Below the pieces are notes generated by a model. It saw only the letters and a list, made by a program, of their open reading frames with translations. It had not been told where the DNA came from and did no database searches. From NCBI RefSeq assembly GCF_050268245.1, contig NZ_JBNNGK010000008.1, positions 124,001 through 188,000 on the forward strand: 64,000 nt of DNA, given 5' to 3'. Shown here one piece after another: positions 16,203 through 25,472 of this stretch. The DNA is from JBNNGK01 sp050268245 (GTDB lineage Bacteria > Pseudomonadota > Gammaproteobacteria > Enterobacterales > Enterobacteriaceae). Numbering within the stretch: the first letter of the stretch is position 1; the number at the start of each line of letters is the position of its first letter. Position numbers and translations under genes: made by a program.

Positions 16203-18137
16203 TCAGACGGCAGGGCGAGCAATCACACTACGGGTTTCCATGCGAACTTCGGCAATGGTCACTTGTAAACTATCACTCTGTCGATAAACAACCTCACCTT
16301 TTATCTGAACGGTGCCGGTATCCTGACTGCATACCAATTCATCGCGCACCGCGTGGATAAATGGCGCAGGAATAAAGGCGACTGCACCGTTATCCAGCAG
16401 ACGTACGCGTAGCCCACCGCGGGTGACATCAATGATTTCGGCATTGAAGCGGCTATCGGTACCGACTTTATCCTTCAGGAAACGGGCATACAGCCAGTCA
16501 CCCACGTCGCGTTCCGCCATACGATTTAGACGACGACGATCCGCTAATTGTACGGTGATTTCTTGCTGAGGTTTTTCAATGGATTGTTCAGCGATCACCG
16601 CTTTCAGCAGCCGGTGATTAACCATATCGCCGTATTTACGGATTGGCGATGTCCAGGTTGCATAGGCTTCCAGACCCAAACCAAAGTGCGGCCCTGGCTC
16701 GGTGCTGATTTCGGCAAAGGTTTGGAATCGACGGATACGGCTGTCCAGGAACTGTGTGGGTTGCGCATCAAGGTGGCGTCGCAGTTCGCAGAAACCTTCC
16801 AGCGTCAGCAGTTTCTCTGCATCGGCTTCAATGCCATGGTTTTGTAATACGGTGACGGCTTGTTCAACCAGCGCGGGATCAAAACCGGTATGGACGTTGT
16901 AAATACCGAAGCCCAGACGGTCACGCAGCACGATAGCCGCGCAGACGTTCGCGGCAATCATGCACTCTTCCACGATGCGGTTGGCAACCCGACGTTGCTC
17001 GGTGATGATATCCAGCACTTCGCCTTTTTCACCCAATACGAAACGGTAGTCCGGGCGATCTTTGAACACCAGCGCGTGCTGATGCCGCCAGGCGTTACGC
17101 GCATCACATACCTGTTTAAGCAGGGTGATTTGTTGCGCAATGGCTTCGCTTGGCGGTTGCCAGCCGGCTATACCGTCCAGCCAGTCGGACACCTCGTCAT
17201 AAACCAGTTTGGCTTTAGATTCGATCTCTGCGGCGAAGAATTGCACGTCGTTACCCAGCGCACCATCGGCGGCGAGGGTCACGCGGCAGGCCAGTACCGG
17301 GCGACGCTCATTGGCACGCAATGAACACAAGTCGTCGGACAGATCGCGCGGCAACATCGGAATGTTGAAACCGGGCAGGTAGTTAGTGAAGGCACGTTGG
17401 CTCGCGATAGTGTCCAGCGTGCTGCCTTGATCGACAAAAGCGGTCGGATCGGCGATCGCAATGGTCAGTTGCAGAGCCCCGTCAGCCTTTTCCTGCACGA
17501 ACAACGCATCATCCATATCTTCGGTGCTGGCGCTGTCGATGGTGACAAAGTCAAGATGGGTCAGATCTTCACGGACCAGCGTTGAGCTAGGTTGGTGAGT
17601 TGCGGCCATTTCTGGCGCTTCTTTCTCCAGATTGTGGCGTGCCAGCGTTACCCACCACGGCGCGAAGTGGTCTTCGGCGTCGGTAATAAATTGAGTCAAA
17701 TCAGCATAAAAACCACGGTCGCCTTTCAGCGGGTGGCGACGCATTTCTGCTACTGCCCAATCGCCAGCCTGGAAATCATGCGTCAGTCCACGCATTGGAC
17801 GACACTGAATCGCATCTTTCAGCAACGGATGATCCGGAATGATCGACAGGCGGTCATCTTTTTTCTGTACACGACCGACAAAACGAGACAGGAACGGTTC
17901 GACCAGCGTTTCGGGCTCAGCGATTTCGCGTTCTTTCTCTGTATGTACGGTAGCGACGACACGATCGCCGTGCATGACTTTTTTCATGTACGGCGGTGGG
18001 ATGAAATAGCTCTTTTGACCGTCGACCTCAAGAAAGCCAAAGCCTTTCTCAGTGCCTTTAACTACGCCTTCAACGCGCGGGGTCTGAGAGTGAAGTTGCT
18101 GTTTAAGCTGCGCCAGCAGCGGGTTATCTTGAAACAT
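16203..18137 (-). CDS. rnb: Exoribonuclease II
   Basis: 644-aa 3'-5' exoribonuclease that processively degrades single-stranded RNA. Cold-shock-like domains lie at the N-terminus (FGFLEVDGQKSYFIPPP), the RNB catalytic domain carries TIDSASTEDMDDALF with the magnesium-binding aspartates and DLSDDLCSLRANERRP, and an S1 domain ends the protein. Length equals E. coli RNase II. I start at MFQDN (18137), as in E. coli; the extension to 18167 would need a TTG start. Confidence 0.97.
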   Translation of the reverse strand: MFQDNPLLAQLKQQLHSQTPRVEGVVKGTEKGFGFLEVDGQKSYFIPPPYMKKVMHGDRVVATVHTEKEREIAEPETLVEPFLSRFVGRVQKKDDRLSIIPDHPLLKDAIQCRPMRGLTHDFQAGDWAVAEMRRHPLKGDRGFYADLTQFITDAEDHFAPWWVTLARHNLEKEAPEMAATHQPSSTLVREDLTHLDFVTIDSASTEDMDDALFVQEKADGALQLTIAIADPTAFVDQGSTLDTIASQRAFTNYLPGFNIPMLPRDLSDDLCSLRANERRPVLACRVTLAADGALGNDVQFFAAEIESKAKLVYDEVSDWLDGIAGWQPPSEAIAQQITLLKQVCDARNAWRHQHALVFKDRPDYRFVLGEKGEVLDIITEQRRVANRIVEECMIAANVCAAIVLRDRLGFGIYNVHTGFDPALVEQAVTVLQNHGIEADAEKLLTLEGFCELRRHLDAQPTQFLDSRIRRFQTFAEISTEPGPHFGLGLEAYATWTSPIRKYGDMVNHRLLKAVIAEQSIEKPQQEITVQLADRRRLNRMAERDVGDWLYARFLKDKVGTDSRFNAEIIDVTRGGLRVRLLDNGAVAFIPAPFIHAVRDELVCSQDTGTVQIKGEVVYRQSDSLQVTIAEVRMETRSVIARPAV

Positions 18138-18210
18138 ATCGTCCAGTGAATGGGTTGTGAGTGGCAAGATTTGCGGCTGACAGTTTTACGCGAATCACCC
18201 GCTGCGGGCA

Positions 18211-18265
18211 AGCCTGATATTACGCTTTTCCACGTTGGCCGCATGATTTTTACGGATATCAGGCT
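18211..18265. repeat. Inverted repeat between the molybdoenzyme gene and rnb
   Basis: Perfect 10-bp arms AGCCTGATAT (18211-18220) and ATATCAGGCT (18256-18265) with a 35-bp spacer, between the end of the YdeP-type gene and the rnb start. It could be a weak terminator for the upstream gene or an operator for rnb. Confidence 0.4.
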
Positions 18266-18272
18266 CATTAGA

Positions 18273-20582
18273 TCAGGCAATACGCAATGTGGGTTTTGCT
18301 AACACGGGGCGAATCACCACCGGGATAGATTTTGACGTTGGCGTGCCGGTGCCGTCACCAAAACTACTCAGTGGTACCAGCGGATTGGTTTCAGGATAAT
18401 AGGCGGCGAGATTACCGCGCGGAATCGCGTAGCTGACCAGTTTAAATCCGCTGACTTTACGCGTGACGCCATCGTTCCATAACGTTTCAATCTCAACGTG
18501 GTCGCCGTCTTGCAGGCCTAATGTAGCGAGATCGTCAGGATTAATAAACAGAACTTCCCGTTGGCCGTAGACTCCGCGATAACGATCGTCCAAACCATAA
18601 ATCGTGGTGTTGTATTGGTCATGCGAACGCAATGTTTGCAGAGTGAAGGGGGCGTGTTTACCCTCTAACTGCGGGAACAGCGTTGCGGGTAATGCGGCCG
18701 CGCTAAACTTGGCTTTGCCACTTGATGTTGCGAATCGCAGTTCGGCGGCGTCATTGCCTAAATAGAAGCCCCCTGGTAAATCGCAGCGTTGATTAAAATC
18801 GTTAAAACCACGGATTGTTGCGGCGATATGATCGCGGATCAGCGAATAATCATCGGCCAACGCCAGCCAGTCGAGCGGGTGTTTGCCCAATACGGCATTG
18901 GCGATACCGCACACGATTGCCGTTTCTGACCATTGGCTGTCGGATAAGGGTTTACCCACGCCTTCTGATGCATGCACCATACTGAATGAGTCTTCCACGG
19001 TAATAAACTGTGGCCCGCTGGCCTGTATATCTTGTTCGGTACGTCCCAGCGTTGGCAGGATAAGCGCATCGTTGCCGGTAATCAGGTGGCTGCGGTTCAG
19101 TTTGGTACTGATATGCACCGTCAAATCGCAGTGGCGCAATGCTTGGGCGGTACGCTCGCTGTCCGGTGCTGCCGCTGCGAGATTGCCGCCAAGCGCAATC
19201 AACACGCGCACCTCGCCCCGCAGCATCGCTTCAATCGCTTCAACGGTGTTATGGCCTGGCTCACGGCGCGGCGAGAAGTTGAAGTGTTGTGCCAAGCTAT
19301 CGAGTAACGCTGCCGGGGCTTTTTCATCAATGCCCATGGTGCGGTTACCCTGCACATTACTGTGGCCACGAACCGGGCACAGACCGGCGCCCGGCTTGCC
19401 TAACTGGCCGAATAACAGTTGTAAATTGGTGATTTCCCGTACCGTGGCAATCGAGTGTTTGTGCTGGGTAATACCCATAGCCCAAGTACAAATCACGCGT
19501 GATGCGCCTTGATAAATTGCCGCGGCCTGGCGCAACTGTGCTTCGGTGAGCCCCGACTGGTTGGTGAGGGTGGCCCAATCGCTTGCGTCAACCTGGGCTA
19601 AGTAGTCATCAATACCGACCGTGTGCCGTGTAATAAACGCGAGATCGAACAGGCCGGGCTGCCCTGCGGCGATCTGCTGGCGATGCGTTTCCAACAGTGC
19701 TTTAACCATGCCACGTACCGCAGCCATATCGCCCCCCAAGTTGGGTTGGTAATAGGCGGTGCTAATGGGGGACGATTTGGGCGTTAACATTTGAAGTGGA
19801 TTTTGCGGGTCGGCAAAGCGTTCTAACCCGCGTTCGCGCAGGGTGTTAAAGCTGACGATCCGCGCCCCCCGCTGGGCGGCATGTTTCAAGCTGTGCAACA
19901 TACGGGGATGGTTCGTCCCCGGATTCTGACCAAATACAAATATCGCGTCGGCTTTTTCAAAATCATCCATACGAATGGTGCCCTTGCCAACGCCAATGCT
20001 TTGTTTTAATCCAATACCGCTGGCTTCGTGACACATGTTTGAACAATCAGGGAAATTGCTGGTTCCAAGCATGCGGCCAAATAATTGATACAAGTAGGAT
20101 GCTTCATTGCTGGCGCGGCCTGAGGTATACAATTCGATTTGGTTTGGGGTGTCCATTTGTTTGATGTGGTCAGCAATTAACGCCAACGCATCGGCCCAAC
20201 TGATAGGTTGATAGTGGTCGGTGGCCGCATCGTAACGCATTGGGTGAGTGAGACGCCCTTGATACTCCAGAAAGTAATCGCTCTGTTGCAACAGGGTCGA
20301 CACGCTGTGTGCGGCAAAAAATGCGGGTGAGACTGCGTTTCGCGTCGCTTCCCAACTGACGGCTTTGGCACCGTTTTCGCAAAAGCTGAAGGTGCTGTGG
20401 TTATCATCACCCCAAGCACAACCGGGGCAGTCAAAACCCCGGACTTTGTTAACACGCATCAGGTTACGCAAGTTCCTCAGCGCTTGTTTACTGTCTAATA
20501 CATAGCGGGTGGTGGCTTCTAATGAGCCCCAGCCGCCTGCAGCACCGGTATACGGCTTAATGGACGGTTTAAATTTCATCAT
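18273..20582 (-). CDS. FdhF/YdeP-family molybdopterin oxidoreductase
   Basis: 769-aa cytoplasmic oxidoreductase of the formate-dehydrogenase-like bis-MGD family, resembling E. coli YdeP (linked to acid resistance) and similar proteins of pseudomonads. An N-terminal cysteine cluster FDCPGCAWGDDNHSTFSFC may hold an Fe-S centre. The Mo-cofactor region includes YTSGRASNEASYLYQLFGR and FPDCSNMCHEASG, with C-terminal cofactor-binding LRSHDQYNTTIYGLDDRYRG (20 residues). No twin-arginine signal is seen. Substrate unknown. A LysR gene is divergent 282 bp away and likely regulates it. Confidence 0.88.
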   Translation of the reverse strand: MMKFKPSIKPYTGAAGGWGSLEATTRYVLDSKQALRNLRNLMRVNKVRGFDCPGCAWGDDNHSTFSFCENGAKAVSWEATRNAVSPAFFAAHSVSTLLQQSDYFLEYQGRLTHPMRYDAATDHYQPISWADALALIADHIKQMDTPNQIELYTSGRASNEASYLYQLFGRMLGTSNFPDCSNMCHEASGIGLKQSIGVGKGTIRMDDFEKADAIFVFGQNPGTNHPRMLHSLKHAAQRGARIVSFNTLRERGLERFADPQNPLQMLTPKSSPISTAYYQPNLGGDMAAVRGMVKALLETHRQQIAAGQPGLFDLAFITRHTVGIDDYLAQVDASDWATLTNQSGLTEAQLRQAAAIYQGASRVICTWAMGITQHKHSIATVREITNLQLLFGQLGKPGAGLCPVRGHSNVQGNRTMGIDEKAPAALLDSLAQHFNFSPRREPGHNTVEAIEAMLRGEVRVLIALGGNLAAAAPDSERTAQALRHCDLTVHISTKLNRSHLITGNDALILPTLGRTEQDIQASGPQFITVEDSFSMVHASEGVGKPLSDSQWSETAIVCGIANAVLGKHPLDWLALADDYSLIRDHIAATIRGFNDFNQRCDLPGGFYLGNDAAELRFATSSGKAKFSAAALPATLFPQLEGKHAPFTLQTLRSHDQYNTTIYGLDDRYRGVYGQREVLFINPDDLATLGLQDGDHVEIETLWNDGVTRKVSGFKLVSYAIPRGNLAAYYPETNPLVPLSSFGDGTGTPTSKSIPVVIRPVLAKPTLRIA

Positions 20583-20864
20583 GGTTTTCGCAGGTGATTG
20601 TTATTAGGGTGTGATCGCTTTTTTAAGCGTTTTGATTCTTTATGTCATAAGTTTAGGGTTGCATAACGCGGGCGTCTAATCGAATCGAGCAATAGTGGCA
20701 TAGAGCGGGTTTATCGCGAGAGGTGACGACCGAGGGCAAAGCGCCCAATCTGAGGTGCCTTTTATACAACCTAAGCACCTAATGTTGCGGATACCGTAAA
20801 CCTGCATTAACAGTGATTACTGGGGTGGTATAATTATTAATATAATAATAACTTGAGTAAATGT
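20583..20864. promoter_or_regulatory. Divergent region between the molybdoenzyme and LysR genes
   Basis: 282 bp shared by two divergent promoters. It holds an inverted pair AGGTGC (20754-20759) and GCACCT (20776-20781), a plausible LysR-type binding site, and an AT-rich stretch near 20829-20850 close to the regulator start. The site is inferred from position and symmetry only. Confidence 0.35.
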
Positions 20865-21761
20865 ATGGATATCAAGCAGCTGATCTATCTGTGTAATCTG
20901 GAGCGTGAAAGGCATTTTGGCCGGGCGGCGGCAGCCAGCTTTGTCAGCCAACCGACGTTATCGATGCGATTGAAAAATCTAGAAAAAGAACTCGGTGTGG
21001 CATTAATTATCCGTGGCAATAATTTCGAAGGTTTTACCGCCGAAGGTGAGCGGGTATTGGCGTGGGCGCGGGAGATTGTATCGGTCTATCAGGGACTGAA
21101 GCTGGAGGTGGAATCACTCAAGCATGGTCTGAAGGGTACGTTACGGATTGGTGTGGTGCCTCAGTGTAGTATCTCATTGGCGCAATTGCTCAAGGCCGTC
21201 AGTGAGAAGTACCCACAGTTGGACTACCGTTTGTCTGTGTTGAGTGCCGATCGTTTGTTGGAAGCGCTGACGGCGCATACGGTAGATATTGGTATTGGTT
21301 TCTTTGAGTTATCGACGCTGAAAGAGCTGCATTTTCAGTCGCAACCGCTAGCCGATAGCGGGGTAGAACTGGTCTTTCATCCGCAGTATTTCCCGCAGTT
21401 AATCGGTGATGAGCCATTAACGTTGGCACAAGTCGCAGCGCTGCCATTATGCCTGGCTGAACCGACGCGATATTTTCGTCGCTATCTCGATCAACATTTC
21501 CGTGATGAAGGGTTAACTTTGCAGCCACGGGTGGAAACCACCTCTATTTTTCAACTCTTGCAGTGTATTTTTGTCGGGCTAGGTTGTGGGTTATTCCCGC
21601 GTGGTAATCTTTTGCCAGAAATGACGCCGCAGTTGCAGCATCGAACCGTGACCATGACGCCAATGTCACGTCATGCTGCCGTGGTAGTTGCGGAACCCGG
21701 CCGCGCTACACCATTGGCGCAACACTTTTTTGATGCGGCGCAGGGGTGGTTGTTGCAATGA
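20865..21761 (+). CDS. LysR-family transcriptional regulator
   Basis: 298-aa LysR-type regulator. The N-terminal helix-turn-helix covers MDIKQLIYLCNLERERHFG through SQPTLSMRLKNLEKELG; the rest is a periplasmic-binding-protein-like effector domain with LKGTLRIGVVPQ. I prefer the ATG at 20865 because LysR proteins usually begin MDIxQL; the open frame extends to a TTG at 20853. It is divergent from the YdeP-type molybdoenzyme gene, its probable target. It also resembles OxyR-like members in layout, but lacks an OxyR-type cysteine pair that I can point to. Confidence 0.9.
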   Translation: MDIKQLIYLCNLERERHFGRAAAASFVSQPTLSMRLKNLEKELGVALIIRGNNFEGFTAEGERVLAWAREIVSVYQGLKLEVESLKHGLKGTLRIGVVPQCSISLAQLLKAVSEKYPQLDYRLSVLSADRLLEALTAHTVDIGIGFFELSTLKELHFQSQPLADSGVELVFHPQYFPQLIGDEPLTLAQVAALPLCLAEPTRYFRRYLDQHFRDEGLTLQPRVETTSIFQLLQCIFVGLGCGLFPRGNLLPEMTPQLQHRTVTMTPMSRHAAVVVAEPGRATPLAQHFFDAAQGWLLQ

Positions 21762-21823
21762 GGGGATCATTGCATCGCCAGCAATTTTCCCCTGGTGCTA
21801 TGTTCGCCTAAGTGGGGCAGCCG

Positions 21824-22636
21824 TCAGAACCGCCCACCATCACGACGCCAAGCATCGGCGGTAAGCGCCTCGCCGAAGTGGCTGGCAATCAGACGCTTGG
21901 TGAGATCGTGCAGTGGTGCGGCCAGCACTTCCGCGGTACTGCCACGTTCGACGATTTCACCTTCATGCATCACCATCACCTGATCGCTAATATGTTTCAT
22001 CATGCCTAAGTGCTGAGTAACATAAATGTAAGAAATTCCATGTTTTTCCTGCAATTCAAGCATCAGGTTGATGATTTGCGAGCGCATTGACATATCCAGA
22101 GAAGCCAGGGCTTCGTCGGCGACGATCACTTTAGGCTGGAGAATTAACGCGCGTGCTAAGGCTACGCGTTGTTTCTGCCCAGAGGCCAGCATATGCGGAT
22201 AATAATAGGCGTGATCGGGCAACATCCCCACTTGACGCAAGGTCTGGATGATACGCTGCTCACGTTCCGGCGCTTCCAAATCGGTATTCAACCGCAATGG
22301 GGCATCCAGTAGCTGGCCAATGCGTTGACGTGGGTTAAGCGAGGTACTGGGATCCTGAAAAATCATACGGATACGCTGGCTGCGATAGCGATAATCACCA
22401 AACGATAAGGGATGATCGTCGATCAATAATTGGCCGGAAGACGGCTCGACCATGCCAGATAGCATTTTAGCCAGCGTGGATTTGCCTGAGCCATTTTCAC
22501 CGATGATGGCAAGCGTCTGGCGCTCCCGCAGGGTAAAACTGACCGATTTTACCGCTTCGACATGCTGCCGGCGGAACAACCCGGTTCGGTAGCGGTAGGT
22601 TTTCGTCAGGTTACGCACTTCCAGTAACGTTTCCAT
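21824..22636 (-). CDS. sapF: SapF, ABC transporter ATP-binding protein
   Basis: 270-aa ATPase of the Sap (peptide/antimicrobial peptide; putrescine export in E. coli) ABC transporter. Walker A GENGSGKST, signature-like LASGQKQRVALARAL and Walker B KVIVADEALASLD are intact. It is the last gene of sapABCDF, 1 bp after sapD, with GGAGAAATAAT before the ATG. The sequence agrees with E. coli SapF (268 aa). Confidence 0.96.
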   Translation of the reverse strand: METLLEVRNLTKTYRYRTGLFRRQHVEAVKSVSFTLRERQTLAIIGENGSGKSTLAKMLSGMVEPSSGQLLIDDHPLSFGDYRYRSQRIRMIFQDPSTSLNPRQRIGQLLDAPLRLNTDLEAPEREQRIIQTLRQVGMLPDHAYYYPHMLASGQKQRVALARALILQPKVIVADEALASLDMSMRSQIINLMLELQEKHGISYIYVTQHLGMMKHISDQVMVMHEGEIVERGSTAEVLAAPLHDLTKRLIASHFGEALTADAWRRDGGRF

Positions 22637-22637
22637 A

Positions 22638-23630
22638 TTATTTCTCCTCCATGTTCAGCGGGAAGTGGCAGGCAAACAGGTGGTTTTTCACCGCTCGCAA
22701 ACGTGGAGTCTCAATACACCTTTTTTGCGCGTAGGGGCAACGTGGGCCTAAACGGCAGCCCATCGGTAAATGTTCCAGTGAAGGAATGGCTCCCGGCAGG
22801 GTGTTTAAACGACTTTTATGCGGCAATGAACGACCGAAGTCAGGCATCGCGCGGATTAGTGCTTGGGTGTAAGGGTGGTGGGGGGCGGCTAACAAGTCGT
22901 CACACTGAGCGCTCTCCACCGTTTGGCCGCAATACAGCACGTTCACTCGGTTGGCCCATTTACTCATCATCTGCAAATCATGACTGATGAGCAAAATGGT
23001 GGTGTTGTTATTCTGATTTAGCCGCGCTAACAAGCGGAAAATCTGCGCTTGCGTGGTAGGTTCCATCGCATTGGTGGGTTCATCGGCAATTAACAGCCGT
23101 GGTTGATTGGCCAACGCGATGGCGATCATCACTTTTTGGCATTCACCCTCGGTAAGCTCATAAGGGAAACTGCCCATGATATCGTTATGGTCTTTGATGC
23201 CAACGCGGTGCAATAGCTCAATGGCGCGGCGCTTGCGCCAATTAATGCGTTGCCACCAACGGCCTTTATACGTCCAACCGGGAATTGCCTGAGCCAGTTG
23301 TCGACCAATACTTTCGGAGGGATCGAGGCAAGACTGCGGTTCCTGGAAGATCATCGAAACGTTATGGCCGACCAGTTTGCGCCGTTCACGCGGCGTTAAT
23401 TGCAGTAAATCGATGTCATTAAAGCGGAAGCGATCGGCGGTGACGCGCCAGTTATCTTTGGTTACGCCACAGATCGCTTTTGCGATCAGGCTTTTGCCGG
23501 AGCCGGATTCCCCCACCAAGCCGCGTACCTCACCCTCGCTCAACGTCATACTGACGCGATCAACGGCTTTGACCGGCCCGTCGGCGGTCATAAATTCAAT
23601 CGTCAGATTGCGGATATCGAGTAACGGCAT
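22638..23630 (-). CDS. sapD: SapD, ABC transporter ATP-binding protein
   Basis: 330-aa ATPase partner of SapF; in E. coli SapD also supports Trk potassium uptake. Walker A GESGSGKSL, the degenerate signature LTEGECQKVMIAIALA and Walker B RLLIADEPTNAME are visible. The C-terminal oligopeptide-type extension has GCRLGPRCPYAQKRC. The start at 23630 (MPLLDIRNLTIEF) matches E. coli and overlaps the sapC stop by one base (TAATG). Confidence 0.97.
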   Translation of the reverse strand: MPLLDIRNLTIEFMTADGPVKAVDRVSMTLSEGEVRGLVGESGSGKSLIAKAICGVTKDNWRVTADRFRFNDIDLLQLTPRERRKLVGHNVSMIFQEPQSCLDPSESIGRQLAQAIPGWTYKGRWWQRINWRKRRAIELLHRVGIKDHNDIMGSFPYELTEGECQKVMIAIALANQPRLLIADEPTNAMEPTTQAQIFRLLARLNQNNNTTILLISHDLQMMSKWANRVNVLYCGQTVESAQCDDLLAAPHHPYTQALIRAMPDFGRSLPHKSRLNTLPGAIPSLEHLPMGCRLGPRCPYAQKRCIETPRLRAVKNHLFACHFPLNMEEK

Positions 23631-24520
23631 TATTCCACTCCCGCATTGATGGCACGGCGCATTCCGTCGCCCAATAGGTTGACCAGCAATACGCTGATCA
23701 AGATCGCGGCTCCCGGTAGCATAACGGTCCAAGGGGCGACATACACCAATTCTAATGAATCACCCAGCATCGCCCCCCATTCTGGCGAGGGCAGTTGTGC
23801 ACCCAAGTCGAGGAAGCCGAGTGCAGCAATATCTAAAATTGCCATTGACAGTGCGCGTGTGAATTCGGTAACCAGCACGGCGGCGATATTGGGCATCACG
23901 GCAAACCATAAAATTTGCCGGGTAGACGCGCCGTCAAGACGGGCGGCAATCACATATTCTTTTTCCAGTTCGTCATGAACCGCGCTGTAGATGGTGCGCA
24001 CCATGCGCGGCAACAGCGCTAACCACACCGCCAGCATGGCATGTTCCAGTTTCGGCCCAATAAAGGCTACGACGACGATCGCTAACAATAGCGAAGGAAT
24101 GGACAGCAGAGTATCGAGGATATGATTCAGCACTGCCGAACGCAGGCCGCGGGTCACCCCGGCAAAAATACCCAAGATTAAACCAAAGAACGCCGCGGCA
24201 ACGGTGACCAGTAGCGCAGAACCGAAGGTGGCGCTGGTACCGGTCAGTAAACGGCTGAGAATATCGCGGCCTAAATCGTCCGTGCCGAGGAAGAATGACA
24301 CATTGCCATAGCGCGACCACGACGGCGGTAGGAGCTGATAGCCCAGGAACTGTTGATCGAGCGCATAAGGTGCGATCAGGCTGCCAAAGAGCGACAGCAG
24401 AATCAGCGCGATCATGCCGTAAAACCCAATCATTGCCAGCGCGTCGCCGTAAAAAATCCGCCAAGTGTAGCGCAGCGGGCTGGGCATTTTCTTTTCGCGG
24501 TATACGTTATCGAAGGGCAT
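23630..24520 (-). CDS. sapC: SapC, ABC transporter permease
   Basis: 296-aa inner-membrane permease of the Dpp/Opp type with about six membrane helices. The EAA-like loop EYVIAARLDGASTRQILWFA and the N-terminal OppC-type region GTDDLGRDILSRLL are present. It has the same length as E. coli SapC and overlaps sapB by 14 bp, consistent with a single translationally coupled operon. Confidence 0.97.
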   Translation of the reverse strand: MPFDNVYREKKMPSPLRYTWRIFYGDALAMIGFYGMIALILLSLFGSLIAPYALDQQFLGYQLLPPSWSRYGNVSFFLGTDDLGRDILSRLLTGTSATFGSALLVTVAAAFFGLILGIFAGVTRGLRSAVLNHILDTLLSIPSLLLAIVVVAFIGPKLEHAMLAVWLALLPRMVRTIYSAVHDELEKEYVIAARLDGASTRQILWFAVMPNIAAVLVTEFTRALSMAILDIAALGFLDLGAQLPSPEWGAMLGDSLELVYVAPWTVMLPGAAILISVLLVNLLGDGMRRAINAGVE

Positions 24521-25472
24521 ACCATTCCTTATGTTTCAGCGGGTTGGACGCCGCACCTAAAATATCGGCCAACACGTTAATGGTGATCACCAAGGTGCCG
24601 ACAACCATGACGCCTGCTGAAATCGCTGCGTAATCTTGTTGGCGAATGGCGTTAATTAACCAGCGCCCCAGCCCTGGCCAGCTAAAGACGACTTCGGTGA
24701 TCATGGCCAACGTCAGCATGGTTGAGAATTGCAGCCCAAGCTTGGGAATAATCGGTGGCAGGGCGTTATGCATGACATGACGTCGTATGATCGTAAAGCG
24801 CGACAGTCCCCGTGTTGCCGCTGCTTTGATGTAGTTTTGATCGAATACGTCGTCAGTACTGATCCGCATCAAGCGTACAACTTCGGTGGTGGGGGCAACG
24901 GCCAGCGCGGTAATAGGCAGTATCATATGGCGTAGTGCGCTCGCGATCATCTCACCGCGGTACGGTGAATCTGACAGATAGGCGTCAATCAAGGCAAAAC
25001 CGGTCACCTGTTTAACCTGATATAACAAATCAAACCGGCCGGAGACCGGCAGCCAGCCTAAGTGCAGGGAAAAGAACAGCATTAGCAGCAGGGCCAACCA
25101 GAAAACCGGCATAGAAAAGCCCAACAGCGCAAAGGTGCTGATGGCGGTGTCCTGCCATTTGCCGCGCATAACGCCAGCGATGACGCCCAGCGGAATACCG
25201 ACGAGTAGCGCCAAGGTAAATGCCAGAATGCACAACTCCATGGTGGCCGGGAACACTTCGCTTAGCTGCTCACTGATTGCTTGGCCGTTAATGCTGGATA
25301 CACCAAAATCCCATTGCAAAAGGCTGGAGAAATAAAAGTGATAAGCATCCCATAATCCTGCGCCGTTCAACGGCGCGCGCGGGGTAAAATAGCTCAAGCT
25401 AAAGCTGACTAGCGTGAGTAAGAACAGAGTGATGATCAGCAGTAAAAAACGCCGCAGCGTAAAAATAATCAC
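24507..25472 (-). CDS. sapB: SapB, ABC transporter permease
   Basis: 321-aa permease partner of SapC. An N-terminal membrane helix (FLLLIITLFLLTLVSFSLSY) is followed by five further hydrophobic segments; the cytoplasmic EAA loop is NYIKAAATRGLSRFTIIRR. Length equals E. coli SapB. It overlaps sapA by 4 bp and sapC by 14 bp. Confidence 0.97.
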   Translation of the reverse strand: MIIFTLRRFLLLIITLFLLTLVSFSLSYFTPRAPLNGAGLWDAYHFYFSSLLQWDFGVSSINGQAISEQLSEVFPATMELCILAFTLALLVGIPLGVIAGVMRGKWQDTAISTFALLGFSMPVFWLALLLMLFFSLHLGWLPVSGRFDLLYQVKQVTGFALIDAYLSDSPYRGEMIASALRHMILPITALAVAPTTEVVRLMRISTDDVFDQNYIKAAATRGLSRFTIIRRHVMHNALPPIIPKLGLQFSTMLTLAMITEVVFSWPGLGRWLINAIRQQDYAAISAGVMVVGTLVITINVLADILGAASNPLKHKEWYALR

